Source: Buxus sempervirens (taxonomy: Eukaryota; Streptophyta; Magnoliopsida; Buxales; Buxaceae). Taken from it: DNA of 64,000 nt. Position 1 is the stretch's first letter, and the number at the start of each line of letters is the position of its first letter. Positions 11,201 through 21,421 of this stretch are shown piece by piece. A model generated the notes under the pieces. That model was not told where the DNA came from. It ran no database searches and was given only the letters and a program-made list of their open reading frames with translations. The DNA lies in assembly GCA_947561395.2 (NCBI GenBank), contig OX387184.1, forward strand, positions 44,444,766-44,508,765. Reading direction: 5' to 3'. The translations under genes were made by a program, and so were the position numbers.

Positions 11201-11870
11201 TCTTTGGTACCGGCACTATGTTTGCGAGCCACTCTGGGTATGTAGAGACTGCCAAAAATCCAGCTTGGAATTGTTTGACCACTTCGTCCTTGACCTTCAA
11301 GGTCCATTCTGGCTTCAATCTTCTCAGCTTCTGCTTAATCGGCTTAACCCCTGGCAAAATTGGCAACTTGTGCACCACCATGTCAGTGTCCAACCCCGGC
11401 ATGTCCCGATACGACCAAGCAAACACATCCTTGTAATCTGCCAAGAACTGTGACATTTCATTTTTCTGCACATCAGACAAGCATGACCCGATTTTCACAA
11501 TTTTTGGGTCCTCTTCGGTCCCAAGATTTATGGATATGGTCTCCTCAATATTAGGTTGGACCCCCTTTTCATGACGTTCCAATTGGTATTCAATTTCTTT
11601 TGGAACGTCTTCTTCTTCGACCTCGGTCTCTTCTTCGACCCCCATGAGATCAAAGTCGAGCTCAAGGTCGAAGTCATATTCAACCTGGTCCAATTCGGTC
11701 TGATTATATGGCTCATAAGTGGTTTGGACTTTTTTGAAAAAATTAAATTTTCTAGAAAAATAGAAAAATCTTTTTGGGTTTTTTGTGGGCATTCTAAACA
11801 TAATTCCCCTGAAGACGAAGGCCCATTAGAACCTTCAGGGAAATGGCATTCCACTATTGGAGTTTTTTTT
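8268..11870 (-). pseudogene. pol: pol polyprotein (RT-RNaseH-aRNaseH-integrase), A-rev, frameshifted near N-terminus
   Basis: The main frame 11801-8268 gives 1177 codons. Approximate residues: acidic spacer 1-110; reverse transcriptase 150-370 with YVDD at about 305; a first RNase H region 430-545 in which the usual catalytic D is absent (VLETSMGCVLGQ); a second, archaeal-like RNase H 602-735 with FFDGAA, AEYEA, YGDSS and FADAL supplying D-E-D-D; integrase with HHCC zinc residues 830-885 (H..H, CHQC) and D-D-E core 895-1000 (GIDVIG, VSDNAS, GAVEAAN). No chromodomain follows, and it ends ...AVKRYFP. Relative to the copies at 33981 and 48782, one T is missing in the run at about 11765-11775. 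The frame entered from the upstream frameshift site therefore does not reach RT. Otherwise the catalytic residues are intact. Confidence 0.9.
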
Positions 11871-11871
11871 T
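11803..11871 (-). promoter_or_regulatory. Predicted -1 ribosomal frameshift site between gag-pro and pol, A-rev
   Basis: On the minus strand a run of nine A (complement 11871-11863) lies in frame as AAA AAA AAA, 6 nt before the gag-pro stop (11856-11854). A stem of 12 bp follows (arms 11844-11833 and 11814-11803, one G-U pair, 18-nt loop). The pol frame is -1 to gag and has no nearby ATG. The other two copies show the same layout at 33964-34032 and 48773-48841. Confidence 0.55.
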
Positions 11872-14800
11872 GGATGCCGCGTCAGTTTGCCACACAGACG
11901 CTGCTTCAAAGGTAAGAGGAGTTTCCTCCCAATTGTTCAATACAAAATTTTGGGGAGCAGGGGAAATAGGGAAAGCCTGCTCCTCAAGCCCAGCATCCGA
12001 TGCCATCATCACCGGGTGGGTACTGCCCTTTTCTGCTACGGGGCCCAATTCAGAAATGACCTTGTCTGGAATCTTCACTGCGGCCCAGTCAATAAATGGC
12101 AGTTCCATGTCTGCCCCTGTCTTTTCGCCTTCAGTCATGGTGAAGAATGCACCAACATCTTCAGAAAAGTCCACCTGCTGCTCGGGCTATGGTCCAGGCC
12201 CATCCACGGCTCCCAGTATTGGAGATGGGTTATAGGGTTGTAGGACCGAAACAGAAGGCTTTTGAAATGGGTTGACATTTCGGTATGGGGGTTTGGACTG
12301 GTCCATGGGAGGAGAAATTTGGATTATGTAGGAGGGTTTTGGAAAGTTCACCCTCAGATGCGGGAGTTTTCCTTTGCTTCTGCTCTCCCCTTCTTCGTGT
12401 TTCATTCTTCTCCAGCCTCTGGGCTTGAAGCCCAACCCTACCTTTGGGATTAGTTTCTTAGCCGTGATTGGCTCCACCATCCCCTGCAGATTGATCCCCA
12501 GGCCTTTCCCTGGGTGAAAGTGGTATTTCTCCATCACTTTCTTGACCATCCTTTTTGCAGTGGTCCCCTTTTCTTTCTTTTTCTCACACCCCCCAGGTAT
12601 GTAATTTACCGCCTCAAATTGAAATGAGTGGAATGCAATCTTGTCGACGGTTAGGTCCACATTGATCAAGGGTACATCAGGTGACACGATGGGCGGCACC
12701 AAGTTTTCAGCTAGGACTGTTATCACCCTTTGCCCTCTTATATATTTCACCCTCTGGTGGAGCGTGGATGGTATTGCCCTAGCCGAATGTATCCACGGCC
12801 TTCCTAGGAGCAGATTGAAGGCTGCGGGTATATCCATCACTTCAAATGTGATGTTAAAGATATTCGGCCCAATTGTGACCGGCAGTTCAATCTCCCCTAG
12901 GGAGTGGGTCTTGGAGCTATCAAAAGCCCTTACTATCCGCCCATTTTGTTTGATCCTCGACTGGTCTAGACCCAGCTTGGTAAAAGTGATTAACGGGCAA
13001 ACGTTTAATGCCGACCCGTTGTCAATTAAAACCCGTGCAACCATGCAGCCCTTACAAAGCACAGTGATGTGCAAAGGGTCCACATGATAACACCCACCTG
13101 GGCTGATCTCACCCTCTGAGAAACTTATCACATTATGTGACAAGATTTGACCAACCATTTTGCCAAGCTGGTCTGGATCGATGGTCTGGGATACATGTGC
13201 ACTCTGTAGCACCCTTAACAATGCATCCCTGTGCTTTTCGGAATTCAGCAAAAGGCCCAGTATTGAAATCTTGGCCGGGACCTTGTTCAGCTGATCCACA
13301 AGATTGAATTCACTTTTCTTTATTATTTTTATGAGGTCTGCTGCCTCATTTTCTGCACCCTGGGGGGTGTCTTCTCCTACTTTATTTTTTCCCTTCTGTT
13401 TTCTTTTTTCTTCATTTTCTCTTTTTTCTTTCTCCACTTCTGTCTCTTTTTCTTTCTCTTCACCCCCTGCACATCTCCCCGACCTCGTCATGAGGTTCAC
13501 CTCCTCCTGGTTCTGGTTCCTGACCATTGGAACCGTAGCCGTGATTCCCTTGCTGTAGTTCCATGGTACAGCGGCCTCTGAATAGGCTAATTTAGGGATG
13601 TCAACCACTAGTGGCTGGAGTTTGGACCGGGATGTATGGGCCGGTTTAGGGATAGTATGGGCTGGCTGCACATTTACAACCAGGGGTTGAAGTTTGGATT
13701 TGGTGGGGACAGAAGAAGTGATGGAAGCAGTGGTGGGGTCAAGATTGATGACCAGTGGAGCCTTAGACGGCTTGGATGGGGAACAAGTGGGTAGACTGCA
13801 ATTGAAGACCAATGGAGGCCTTGCAGTATTTATCTGGGCCATCAGAGAAGAGACCCGGTTTAAGGAGGAGCTTATGTCCTCAGCAGCAAGATTATTTTTT
13901 TGGGAGACCATGTTGATCTCCTCTTCGTCCTCCTCTGGGAAGAATCGGACCTGGACTGTAGTCCCCACAGGGGCTATAAGCTGTGATGGGTCAAAGGCCC
14001 TTCTGGTGGTAGATATGGCAGTGATGGAGTTGGATGGGCCTGCCCCATTGTGGTACGGCAGAGGGTTCTGCCCAATATCATTTCCCGACGGGGCGGGTGC
14101 AGCAGTGTTAAAGACCAAAGCCTTCTGGTCCAACAGGTCCTGGACCGCATGCTTCAGCACCCAGCAGTTATCAGTAGAATGCCCCGGTGCACCCATGTGG
14201 AAATCACAGGTGACGGATGTGTCAAAATTTCTCCCCCTGGTGGCATTCGGGTTGGGCTCTTTCAGAGTCAAGTATTCACCCTTTAGCAGGGTTGGCAATA
14301 GTTGGGAAAGAGATATGGGTAGAGGAGTGAAAACCCGGTTCTTTCTTGCCGCGAACCAGGCATCCCGCTTTTCCTTAGAAAAAGTCCTCCTTGTGTTAGC
14401 TGGCACAGAGGGAGGGAAATTGACATTCAGCGGGGTCTGGTACGACTGCTGGGCCTGTTGGGGTGCCGAGATGTTGACGTGCAGTGGCTTCTTGGCTGGA
14501 GTAGCCTGGACCAGGTTCACCTCCCCTTCTTTTCGGGCCCCCGTCTTTTTGAATCCGGCCCCTTTCTTCTGGGCCATGGAGGCCGAGGAATCAGACTGCC
14601 CAGTCAGAGTAGAGTAGTCTATCAGCCGTCCTGACCTGACCCCTTCCTCGATCCGGTCCGCTACCTGTACCAGGGCTGCAAAGTTGGTGGTGATCTGACC
14701 CACCAGATGGTTGTAAAAGGGCTGCCCCAGTGTGCCCATAAATGTGGAGATCATTTCCGGCTCTTGCATAGGTGGCCTGACCTGGGAGGCGGCCTCTCTC

Positions 14801-15606
14801 CATCTCTTGGCGTACTGCCGTATCGGTTCATCTTTCCCCTTGGTCATCCTCATCATGTCGTACCGGTCCGGCACGATCTCCGAGTTGAACTTGTATTGGT
14901 CCAGGAAAGCGTCGGCTAGGTCCTTCCACCTTCTAATCCTTCCATGGTCCACTGTAGCGAACCACCGAAGGGCTGACCCGGTTAGACTCCTTTGAAAGAG
15001 CTGGATCAGTATTCCATCGTCCCGGCCAAACTGGCACAGGGCCCCGCAGTATAATTTGAGATGGCTCAATGGGCAGCCTGTGCCATCAAATTTATCGAAG
15101 TCTGGGCACCTGAACTTAGCCGGTAGACAGACGTCCGGGTACATGCACAGGTCCTCGAAGGTGGTGCCTGCATGGCTGCCTCCCCCCTTCACCTCTTTCA
15201 GCTCTGCCTGGATTCTTTCTATCCTCAGCAGCATTTTCTTTTCCATCTCATCTCGGGCCTTTTCTTTCTCCAGCTCTTTCTCAGACTCCGCCATATTTTC
15301 CCTGATCAGAATGGGTTCAGGGACTGGTTCAGAAATGGGCTCAGGCATAGGCTGAACCGGAGGCGGAATGTAGGCCTGAGGTGGTGGTGCCTGATGGGAA
15401 GTAGATGCCTGGTTCGGGGCTTGGGCCTGTTGGGCCTGAGCCGCCAGTAGGTCCCCCAGCATTTTGGCCAGACCGGCCACTTGCTCCTGCAGTTGAGTAA
15501 AGTCCTGAGCAGGGACGGTAGCTTGGGCTTGGTTCTCTTCAGTATTCATTGTTCTTGCTTTGGATCTGGTCACAGGAGCAATGATTGCCAATAAGTGTAA
15601 ATGTAC
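11854..15606 (-). pseudogene. gag-pro: gag-protease polyprotein, A-rev, one nonsense codon
   Basis: The exon begins at 15606 after the predicted acceptor; the first ATG is at 15549-15547. Residue positions counted from 15591: Pro/Gln-rich N-terminus 1-100; coiled-coil-like charged stretch 100-140; Retrotrans_gag-type core 150-330 (CPDFDKFDG, LTGSALRWF, WKDLADAFL, MGTLGQPFYNHLV); a CHHC zinc-knuckle-like motif at about 462-476 (CDFH..APGHSTDNC); a long low-complexity linker; aspartic protease at about 850 with LIDNGSALNV, where DNGS replaces the commoner DTG/DSG; and a G-patch-like motif at about 1015-1040 (HPGKGLGINLQG). CAG to TAG at 12189-12187 ends the frame early. Without it the frame continues to 11854, where the frameshift site lies. 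Confidence 0.88.
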
Positions 15607-15739
15607 CTGAGGGAAAAAAATGAATAGAACATGTTAGCTTCCACTTAGCTTGAGTCACACCCCTATATATGTAAACCAGTAGGTTAGGTGAACACCAGCC
15701 AGAAAAATTTTTTTGTTTTTGTTTTTGTTTTTTTTTTTT

Positions 15740-16835
15740 TGAGTTGGAATATTCTAGGGCTTCCAAGGGTCCCAATTTTTTTTTTTTTGATTTGATTGAT
15801 AAAAATAACCAACCAAGGTTTTCATGGAATATTCTAGGGCTTCCAAGGGGCCCAATTTTTTTTTGATTTGATTGATAAAAAGAACCAACCAAGGTTTTCA
15901 TTTTTTTTGATTTGATTGATAAAAATAACCAACCAAAGGTGTCTTGGACTACTCTATCCAAGTATCCCACAAATGTTTTGATTTGATTGATAAAAATAAC
16001 CAACCAAAGGTGTCTTGGAATATTCTAGGGCTTCCAAGTATCCCACAAATGTTTTGATTTGATTGATAAAAATAACCAACCAAAGGTGTCTTGGACTACT
16101 CTATCCAAGTATCCCACAAATGTTTTGATTTGATTGATAAAAATAACCAACCAAAGGTGTCTTGGAATATTCTAGGGCTTCCAAGTATCCCACAAATGTT
16201 TTGATTTGATTGATAAAAATAACCAACCAAAGGTGTCTTGGACTACTCTATCCAAGTATCCCACAAATGTTTTGATTTGATTGATAAAAATAACCAACCA
16301 AAGGTGTCTTGGACTACTCTATCCAAGTATCCCACAAATGTTTTGATTTGATTGATAAAAATAACCAACCAAAGGTTTTCATTTTTTTTTTGATTTGATT
16401 GATAAAAATAACCAACCAAAGGTGTCTTGGAATATTCTAGGGCTTCCAAGTATCCCACAAATGTTTTGATTTGATTGATAAAAATAACCAACCAAAGGTG
16501 TCTTGGACTACTCTATCCAAGTATCCCACAAATGTTTTGATTTGATTGATAAAAATAACCAACCAAAGGTTTTCATTTTTTTTTTTTGATTTGATTGATA
16601 AAAATAACCAACCAAGGTTTTCATGGAATATTCTAGGGCTTCCAAGGGTCCCAATTTTTTTGATTTGATTGATAAAAATAACCAACCAAGGTTTTTATTT
16701 TTTTTTTTTGATTTGATTGATAAAAATAACCAACCAAGGTTTTCATGGAATATTCTAGGGCTTCCAAGTGTCCCACTTTTTTTGATTTGATTGATAAAAA
16801 TAACCAACCAAGGTTTTCATCATTTTTTTTTTTTA
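15740..16835 (-). repeat. 71/76-bp leader minisatellite, A-rev
   Basis: About 16 copies of a core containing TTTGATTTGATTGATAAAAA and ACCAACCAAAGG. Two unit types occur: a 71-bp type with GGACTACTCTATCC and a 76-bp type with GGAATATTCTAGGGCTTCC. Shorter poly-T-linked units flank them. It sits in the leader just 5' of gag, inside the predicted intron. Long open frames on the minus strand (repeating VGYFYQSNQ or GWLFLSIKS) result from the repeat lacking stops and are not considered genes. Confidence 0.9.
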
Positions 16836-18635
16836 TTTGAAATCTGATGCATTTTAGAAGATTTTCAAGTTCTAAAGCTGGATTGACATATGTTTGAGTT
16901 GAGTTGGTGTCAAAAAATATGACACCTTGGTTTCCTCTTTCATTTTCAAACTTAGGTTAAATCCTGAAAGAATATTTTATTTTATTCTTTTTTGTTTTTT
17001 TTTCTTTGATTTTGTATTTTTGGGAAAATTTCTTATGTTCTTTTCGGGGTGCCTAAGGATTATCCACAGTGTTTTAGGCATTTTATTTTGAAAATTTGGG
17101 CTGAAAAGCCAATTTGTGCATTTTTTGAATGTATCCGGTATACTATTCCGGATAAGAATATGCCTTATTGTATCCGGTCATCATAACCGGATATATGCAT
17201 ATGCCTTTGTATCCGGAAATATATACCGGATATGATTAGAGCTGTTATTAACCGGCCTGAGTTACCGGTTATTGCCGAAATGGCCCTTTTTGACTCATTT
17301 TTTCACCAGATTAGTTTTTTTTTTATTCCCAATTGATGTTCACCTTAATTTGACCTTCAAAACTTGCCCCAAATTGGGCTTGGACATTATATTTGCAAAA
17401 TCCCCAAATTCATGAAAAGAACATGGTTTTACCTTGCCACCTTGTATTACCTTCATTTAATATGGTATTCACATTATACCTTGGCCTGTAAAACCTGCAA
17501 ACGGCCTTCCCACATTTACACCCAATTCCCCAAACGCAATTGTGTGCTTTTAGCTGAAAACGTGTTTCTCCACCTTCAAGCGTATGTTTTTTTGGGTTTT
17601 GGCTTAATTGGCAACTTAGAACTCAAGTCTAGTGATGCCCGGAATCGAATCACAGATCCCATTGTCATCACATCATTGACCTAAACTCTAAGGTAAATGT
17701 TTTCACTTTCGCTTTCCGAAGTCACGACCTCGGTGCGCCAAGCTACACACATTCATGGTTCAACTTCCTAATAGGTAAAGGGTAGGCTGTGCAAATTGTT
17801 TCAAGTGCTCAAGTGCAATTTTAAATTGTGGTAACATTCACAACGTCCCAGCCCCTTGCCACTCTTTTTCGTAGCCATGCATTCAATTTCAAGCCAAGGT
17901 ACGAATGACAAAGATAATGAAGCTAAATACAAGCAAGCAAGCACCAAAACAACTAAATATGCACAAAAAATATTACATGCCCAAAAAGTGTTATACAAAA
18001 CATGTTATTTGTACAAACAATAATTAAATCATGTAAGCATGCTTGAAACTCAAAAGCATTCCCTAAAATCCCAGATTTCATGCTCTTTTTCATGCTCAAA
18101 GTATACCATTTCGACCCCAAATTGGAGCCTAAAATTTTAGCACTACTTGACATGATACCAAAGTGTTTCAATGAGGTAAAACATGCTTAAAATTTCCAGA
18201 AATATGCACTAAAATTTTCAGATTTCTCATGCTCAAAAGTGCATCATTTATACCCCAAATTAATGCCCAAACATTTACCAACTACTTGACATGGTATAAG
18301 GAGAGTTTTGATGGTAAAAACATGCTTGAAAACCCCTATGATGGCTACTGAATTTACCGATTTTTGCTCAATGTTTTCATGCTCAAATAATAGCACTAAG
18401 AACCTCCTAACCCAAGGCAAACAAAAAACAAGTAGGCATGCACAACAAAGTAAGGCCCTAAACATGATCCTTAGCATATCCAAGCATACACACATGCCTT
18501 CATCAATGTAAAATTTAAAAGTATCCCAATCAGATTTAGAATACACCAATATACACCAATAAAGTAAACAAAATAGCAAGCATTCAAAAGTGATGAAAAA
18601 GCATGAATATACACAAAATGGCTTAAATCCACAGA
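16836..18635 (-). other. Leader of A-rev between PBS and minisatellite
   Basis: Noncoding leader, about 1.8 kb. It contains the palindrome array 17131-17272. Small open frames such as 17364-17684 and 18244-18741 show no recognisable domain. They are repeated in the other copies only because the leader is repeated. Confidence 0.6.
17131..17272. repeat. 39-bp-period palindrome array in the leader of A-rev
   Basis: Four 25-bp palindromes start at 17131, 17170, 17209 and 17248, exactly 39 bp apart. The core is TATCCGG...CCGGATA in three units and TTAACCGG...CCGGTTA in the fourth. This is the same architecture as the LTR array, but lies between PBS and gag. Confidence 0.9.
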
Positions 18636-18653
18636 TCCCCAGCAGAGTCGCCA
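18636..18653 (-). promoter_or_regulatory. Primer binding site of A-rev
   Basis: The minus strand reads TGGCGACTCTGCTGGGGA, two bases after the LTR end TCTCACA. From memory, Tat/Ogre elements have a PBS like this, assigned to an arginine tRNA. The tRNA match was not checked. Confidence 0.75.
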
Positions 18654-20425
18654 GTTGTGAGACATGGGAAAAAATCACCGGAGTGATCGTCCCTCCGTCA
18701 ACACACGGGCTCAACGCAAAAATTGGGAGAGTCGCCACCATTCATGATTTTGGGGTGAGAATGGATACCAAAGAGTTCAAAACTAGGCAAAAATAGCCAA
18801 AAGACAAATTCTAGGATAAAAATAACCCTACTTGAAAATCAAATCCAGAGATGAGTAAGGGGATTAGATTATGAACGGGGGAAGGTGTTAGGCACCCCCA
18901 TTCATCCACACGAAGTGGTTGCCAAGTGTATATTCATGCAAAAACAAAGTAATAAAGCTTGCTAAAAATCATGAGAAACCTTGAAAAAGGTCAATGTATG
19001 ATATTTGCACATGAAGATCCAAATGGATTTTAGATCTTCTCTTATGTCAATATCACTTCTGGAGTATTTCAAAAGATGGAAATCAAAGTAGAGGTTGCAT
19101 AAAACCAAGTTAAATCAAATCCGGAAAATTCGGTAAAAAGTATGCCATTTGCCTTAAAATCGTTCAAATCCAATTCTGAATTAAACCAAACCAAATCCAT
19201 TTGAAAGATTAGGGTAAATAAGAGTCTCTTGCAAAATTTCACTTCATTCCAATGAAAAATCTAGGAGTTATGCTCCTTTGAAGTTGCTGTTGGGGATTTT
19301 TAAAAGTAGTAAGTGGGCAACTTTGGAAAATTGTCTAGAAAAATCCACTACATAGAAATCCACGAAATTTGGTGTGATTGAAGTCTGTATGGCCATCTTT
19401 CAACAGAAACTAGCCTCATACAAAAATCCCTTCGGACGTGCCTTGGGTGGTCTCCCGAACAGGCCCCGAAGATCACAGATTTACCCAGAAAAATGCAAAT
19501 GAGCAGTTCTGAGTAAATCGGCTACCAATAATTCAAATGGAATCCAAAAATTATGAAACCATCTGGATTTGAAAATAGACTCAAAAAGGAGTACTCAGAA
19601 ATAAAAATCACTTGAATCGGACTTAAAACGAACACTTGGCGGTCCGTCGAAGTGACAAGTTCTGTACTTGGACCTGAACTGTCCACTTAACTTCGACAGA
19701 GAAGTGTCAAAAATCGGCTAGATAGAAATTCATGAAATTTGGTGGACATAAACTAGACAGCCTCACCTTTCCCATGGTTCTGGAATCGCCCCAAAATTCA
19801 TCCGGATGATGAAGTTACGGACGTCCGAAGTAAGGGTACAGGTGCTATCAAGCTAAGCCATTTTTGAGTAAAAACCAAATCCGAAAATTGATAAAAAATG
19901 AAATTCGTGTAAGATGAACACAAATACTTCAAAATCATCCGAAAGGCATTCCAGAATTGATTGAGGCCATTTATTTGAGATTTATCACAATAAATGCAAT
20001 AAACCCCAAATATGAGTCTATCCCGCCAAAATAGTGATATGTGTGCAAAAGTGAAAAAACCTAGCAAGATCCATACACATGCATATAGATTTAATAAAAT
20101 AGGTTCTAGCATAGCCTAGGGTTCCGTTCCATTATCGTTTCCCTCTGTTCTCTTTAAGATAATCAAGGGTACTTTGAATATGGAACGGTTTACAATCAAT
20201 CAAAAAGGCCTTATGCTACATAGGTTCTAGCACTAGGGTCAATCCCCAGTCTCGTTTCTCCTAGATCCGCCTTCACGTTTTACGGCTAGGGGAGTCTTGA
20301 GATACTTTGAGCCGGGGAAGGATTTCCACACATGCAAACAAGGCTTTACACTACAGAAAGGTAGAAGAAGAGATCTAGATCTAGGAATGTAAAGACAGAA
20401 AATAAAAAGAAAAGTTGAGGCTTAC

Positions 20426-20512
20426 CTGAGTGCTGGAGGCGATTCCACAGCGGTTTCCTTCTTCTCTTGGAGTTCTTCTTTGCGAGAATTCAAAACAAGA
20501 GTTGTGTGCCAT
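20426..20512 (-). CDS. Predicted gag exon 1 in the LTR (29 codons), A-rev
   Basis: ATG at 20512-20510, open for exactly 29 codons to the donor CTCAG|GTAAG, phase 0. The peptide is basic/acidic with several Arg and Glu. The ATG lies only ~28 nt after the first T of the TATA box, so the transcript may begin at or after it. In that case the exon would be untranslated leader and gag would start at its internal ATG. Confidence 0.35.
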
Positions 20513-20531
20513 TTGCTTGAGGAGGAGCCTC

Positions 20532-20540
20532 CTATTTATA
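20532..20540 (-). promoter_or_regulatory. LTR TATA box
   Basis: TATAAATAG on the minus strand in the context CC-TATAAATAG-GAGG, ~190 nt downstream of the palindrome array. It is identical in all complete LTRs. Confidence 0.75.
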
Positions 20541-20695
20541 GGCAAAGGCTAAGGTCCTTGGTAGACACAACTTAATGTCTAGAACCCCCCAACCTTAACC
20601 CTAAGGTTATTTCCGAGATTTCCCCTCATTTAATGAGGGACATGATGGTAACAAGTGATTTCTGTCGGAAAACCCTAATTTTGAGCAAAACTAGC

Positions 20696-20837
20696 GTATC
20701 CGGTATATCAGGCCGGATACACAAGGTCTTTAAGGTATCCGGTATACAATACCGGATACACTAAGCACTGCTTGTATCCGGTATTGATCACCGGATACAA
20801 AGAAATGTACTTGTATCCGGCCTGAGTTGCCGGATAC
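20696..20837. repeat. 39-bp-period palindrome array, subtype B U3
   Basis: Units start at 20696, 20735, 20774 and 20813, each 25 bp with 14-bp spacers. Stem GTATCCGG(T) / (A)CCGGATAC is kept while loops and spacers differ from those of subtype A. Confidence 0.92.
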
Positions 20838-20878
20838 AAGGAAAAAAGCCTTTTTTCCAAATTTTAACACAGACAATA

Positions 20879-20960
20879 CTTATTTACATGTAATATCGTT
20901 TAAGTAAATGTCCTCGTATTTTTTAATCTCCATTTACTTAAGATATTACATGTAAATAAG
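20879..20960. repeat. 30-bp inverted repeat in subtype B U3
   Basis: The left arm 20879-20910 and right arm 20931-20960 are complementary over 30 bp apart from a 2-nt bulge, with a 20-nt loop. The arms begin CTTATTTACATGTAATATC. The second LTR carries the same structure at 32055-32136. Confidence 0.85.
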
Positions 20961-21412
20961 CAAACACCCCCCCATTTGAATCCATTAAAAATAGTTCCAG
21001 ACCCAAATTCCAAGTGAATAAAAAGTCAACTTTCCAGTTCTAGGCAAAATTCCGATTTTTCAGGTCTGGAAAAAAGGTTCAATATGTTAAAACCAAGGTA
21101 TTCGCCAAGATTTAAAATCTCAAAAAATTCTTTTATGCAATAACATGGCTAAAAACCTGATTACCGGGAAAAATTATCTTGAAATCTGGCTTTAAAAAAT
21201 ATTTCATTTTCTGGGGTCAAAAGTCAACAAAATTCAACCGGAAAAAGTTTGACTTTGCACAAAAGATTGAATTCAGGCCTTTTCCTTTATGGTTTTGGAT
21301 TCAAATGGGTTAAGTATCTCAAACCCAATGCAAAGAACTGAAAATTCCAATAAAATATTTCTCTCCTTCAAGATTTATCAAAAGTCGTGCAATTTTGGGG
21401 TGTCTACAGCTG

Positions 21413-21421
21413 CCCCTCTTT
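21413..21421 (-). promoter_or_regulatory. Polypurine tract of B-rev
   Basis: AAAGAGGGG on the minus strand, followed by CAGC and the LTR start at 21408. It matches the A-element PPT except for one base next to the LTR. Confidence 0.85.

Larger units (their letters stand above)
15607..20425 (-). other. Predicted gag leader intron, A-rev (LTR donor to gag acceptor)
   Basis: On the minus strand the donor is CACTCAG|GTAAGC (20426|20425) inside the LTR. The acceptor is TTTTTTTCCCTCAG|GTAC (15607|15606), with CTAAC upstream as a branch-point candidate. The 29-codon open exon in the LTR (20512-20426) ends in phase 0, and the gag frame begins in phase 0 at 15606. Splicing would remove the rest of the LTR, PBS, hairpin array and minisatellite (4819 nt). 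The same sites occur in B-rev and in the plus-strand copy. Confidence 0.55.
3676..21408 (-). mobile_element. A-rev: near-complete Tat-lineage LTR retrotransposon
   Basis: In element order: 5' LTR 21408-18656 (subtype B), PBS 18653-18636, leader with hairpin array and minisatellite, gag-protease, pol, antisense ORF, PPT, 3' LTR 5931-3676 (subtype A). The domain order protease-RT-RNaseH-second RNaseH-integrase without chromodomain, a long leader and an antisense 3' gene are hallmarks of the Tat clade (Grande/Ogre relatives). The two LTRs are of different subtypes in U3, so they did not both arise from one simple reverse-transcription cycle. The copy is now defective: a nonsense codon in gag and a frameshift near the pol start. 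Confidence 0.85.
18656..21408 (-). mobile_element. LTR of subtype B, shared by A-rev (5' LTR) and B-rev (3' LTR)
   Basis: Complete: the minus strand starts TGTAGACACC at 21408 and ends TCTCACA at 18656 (2753 bp). A PBS abuts one side and a PPT the other, so one LTR serves two tandem elements. From the TATA box toward the LTR end it closely matches the A-subtype LTRs. The U3 start (about 20690-21408) is different and about 500 bp longer. Confidence 0.88.

Noticed and set aside
13694..14617. 307-codon ORF antisense to gag (also at 46028-46951)
   Set aside because: Exact shadow of the gag reading frame. It is conserved only because gag is conserved, and shows Ser/Gly/Val-rich composition typical of an antisense reading.
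18244..18741. 165-codon hydrophobic Cys/Phe-rich ORF in the leader (also partly at 42265-42600)
   Set aside because: Lies in the noncoding leader, has no homologous frame in B-rev, and its composition (F, C, L, Y) follows from T-rich sequence. It could only be an upstream ORF at best.
20696..20837. CRISPR-like array (regular repeats with variable spacers)
   Set aside because: The units are imperfect palindromes with variable loops and only 14-bp spacers, found within plant LTR retrotransposons and without cas genes. A promoter or RNA-structure array is the better reading.
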